From contig DASPKS010000191.1 of assembly GCA_035628035.1 (NCBI GenBank), forward strand, positions 1-15,015: a DNA stretch of 15,015 bases, read 5' to 3'. The DNA is from DASPKS01 sp035628035. GTDB lineage: Bacteria; Bacteroidota; Rhodothermia; Rhodothermales; Rubricoccaceae. The translations under genes were made by a program, and so were the position numbers. Positions 14,253 through 15,015 of the stretch are shown here, in pieces. The notes below the pieces were generated by a model. That model made no database searches, was not told where the DNA came from, and was given only the letters and a program-made list of their open reading frames with translations. The stretch's first letter is position 1, and the number at the start of each line of letters is the position of its first letter.

Positions 14253-14612
14253 TCAGAAGCTGGCGGTGTCGTGCTCGGTCATCTCAAAGAAATCGCACGT
14301 GAGCCGCGTGGCCTCGGCCTCGTCGAAGGCGGCGCAGGTGTAGAGGATCACCGAGGCGAAGCGGGGGCCCGACCACACGCACACGTAGATGCCGGAGTCG
14401 ATGAGGGGGACGAACGCGTCGTACCCCTCGTTCTCGGGCTTGCCCTGCCCGCTCGTCTGGTGGACGATGGGGTCGCCGTAGGTGCGCAGCCCGAGGCCGG
14501 CCGTGATGTGGTCGAAGTAGGCGCGGATCGTGTCGGCGTCCACGCCCTCGCGCTGGAAGTAGCCCTCGACGAGGAGGCGCTGGCGGAAGATCTCGGGGGC
14601 GATGCGCGGCAC
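14253..14612 (-). CDS. S-adenosylmethionine decarboxylase-like protein with altered processing residues
   Basis: A 119-residue protein, MPRIAPEIFRQRLLVEGYF then LGLRTYGDPIVHQTSG, GYDAFVPLIDSGIYVCVWSG and FASVILYTCAAFDEAEA. The last two segments line up with the processing and catalytic region of prokaryotic AdoMet decarboxylase (SpeH/SpeD, PF02675), which cleaves itself at Glu-Ser to make a pyruvoyl group and supplies propylamine units for spermidine. Here the pair is Asp72-Ser73. The residue matching processing His68 of the T. maritima enzyme is Cys78, and the Cys83 equivalent, Cys93, is kept at the correct 20-residue spacing. It may be a divergent or non-decarboxylating paralogue. The GTG start is the first gene of the seven-gene unit. 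No spermidine synthase gene is adjacent. Confidence 0.75.
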   Translation of the reverse strand: MPRIAPEIFRQRLLVEGYFQREGVDADTIRAYFDHITAGLGLRTYGDPIVHQTSGQGKPENEGYDAFVPLIDSGIYVCVWSGPRFASVILYTCAAFDEAEATRLTCDFFEMTEHDTASF

Positions 14613-14633
14613 GGGCGATGAGGGCGGTACGAA

Positions 14634-14641
14634 GCAAGGTA
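14634..14641 (-). promoter_or_regulatory. -7-like box of the seven-gene operon
   Basis: The minus strand reads TACCTTGC, close to TAnnTTTG, and ends 21 bases before the GTG of the AdoMet decarboxylase-like gene. It is the same TACCTT core found before the TIR and metallopeptidase genes. No TTG is seen at 19 bases upstream, where instead the inverted repeat 14644-14660 lies. The box is the only promoter candidate found for the genes down to 11123. Confidence 0.4.
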
Positions 14642-14643
14642 GG

Positions 14644-14660
14644 CACCGCCGTCGGCGGTG
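14644..14660 (-). terminator. Seven-base-pair perfect hairpin between the amidohydrolase and the operon
   Basis: CACCGCC and GGCGGTG pair around a GTC loop in the 61-base gap. The position, 13 bases after the amidohydrolase stop, suits a terminator for that gene, but no T-run follows. It also sits directly upstream of the TACCTTGC box, so an operator role is equally possible. Confidence 0.35.
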
Positions 14661-14673
14661 AGATAGGCCAACC

Positions 14674-15015
14674 CTACTCCAACGGCGGGCGCGCTTGCGC
14701 TGGCGTCTCCCACGCCTCGGTGCGCTGGTAGACCTGCCCCCCGCGGATCACGTAGCGGATCGTCTGGGTGTTGCGGATGTCCTCGGCGGGGTTCGCGCGC
14801 AACACGAGGAGGTCGGCCCACTTCCCCACGGCGACGGTCCCCGTCGAGTCGGCGAGGCCGAGCGCGGCGGCGCCGTGCGCCGTCGCCGCCTGGATGGCTT
14901 CGAGGGGCGTGAGGCCAACCTGTTCGACGAACAGCTGGAGCTCCGAGTGGATGTTGGGGGTTTCCCTTCCGAGGGCGTCGGTGCCGGCCACGAGGGGGAC
15001 CCCGAGCGCGTGGGC
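14674..15015 (-). CDS. Amidohydrolase family protein, C-terminal part (runs off the right edge)
   Basis: The visible 113 residues start in mid-gene with AHALGVPLVAGTDALGRE, the strand-8 segment carrying the metal-liganding Asp of amidohydrolases. Then come IHSELQLFVEQVGLTPLEAIQAATAHGAAALGL and the closing beta-sandwich STGTVAVGKWADLLVLRANPAEDIRNTQTIRYVIRGGQVY. This arrangement is typical of the imidazolonepropionase/Xaa-Pro dipeptidase-like branch, often exported enzymes in this kind of organism. The N-terminus, including HxH and any signal peptide, is outside the window, so localisation and substrate are unknown. The stop is TAG at 14674-14676. Confidence 0.92.
   Translation of the reverse strand, partial: AHALGVPLVAGTDALGRETPNIHSELQLFVEQVGLTPLEAIQAATAHGAAALGLADSTGTVAVGKWADLLVLRANPAEDIRNTQTIRYVIRGGQVYQRTEAWETPAQARPPLE

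Noticed and set aside
11695..14621. Several long plus-strand frames opposite the seven-gene unit, including one of 464 codons
   Set aside because: Each is a GC-driven mirror of a minus-strand gene with a recognisable fold and tight operon spacing; none shows a domain.

Overview
This is a very GC-rich bacterial window (well over 70% GC by eye, not computed). It is packed with genes: 18 protein-coding loci are recognisable, one of them split by a frameshift. No gap exceeds about 130 bases and no rRNA, tRNA, CRISPR or insertion sequence is visible. Several genes are preceded by a TAnnTT(T/G/C)G-like box, in one case with a TTG 19 bases further upstream. That layout resembles the -33/-7 promoter of Bacteroidota and relatives. 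Together with the GC content and small families such as the GreB-like factor with an N-terminal extension, a Rhodothermota/Rubricoccaceae-type organism (Rubrivirga or Rubricoccus-like) is my best guess. This is inference; other high-GC Gram-negatives are not excluded.

Left part (1-4300). The N-terminal ACT domain of a probable NAD-dependent malic enzyme runs off the left edge on the minus strand. Divergent from it is a 969-residue signalling protein: a class III cyclase-like domain, an AfsR/MalT-type STAND ATPase and TPR repeats. Convergent to that is a two-gene minus-strand unit, a small SET-domain methyltransferase followed by a small lipoprotein.

Middle (4290-7620). A minus-strand pair encodes a secreted HExxH metallopeptidase-like protein and a TMEM175-family potassium channel. 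Another minus-strand pair, with a 4-base start/stop overlap, encodes a 90-residue protein and a GreB-like transcription factor with a shortened coiled coil. A plus-strand short-chain dehydrogenase follows.

Right centre (7600-11140). A large periplasmic TPR/lytic transglycosylase on the minus strand is interrupted by a one-base deletion just after its catalytic Glu. Divergent from it is a plus-strand gene for a membrane protein with a cytosolic TIR domain and an extracytoplasmic PPC domain, an unusual architecture and one of the better candidates for something undescribed.

Right end (11120-15015). Seven minus-strand genes are packed with gaps between 8 overlapping bases and 9 spacer bases, apparently one operon. 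In transcription order they are an AdoMet decarboxylase-like protein with altered processing residues, a small membrane protein, a GNAT acetyltransferase, a SnoaL-like protein, a TPR protein, a STAS/SpoIIAA-like protein and a two-part protein of unknown function. The window closes with the C-terminal part of an imidazolonepropionase/prolidase-type amidohydrolase. Most of the window looks like chromosomal core or near-core DNA; I see no mobile-element signatures.
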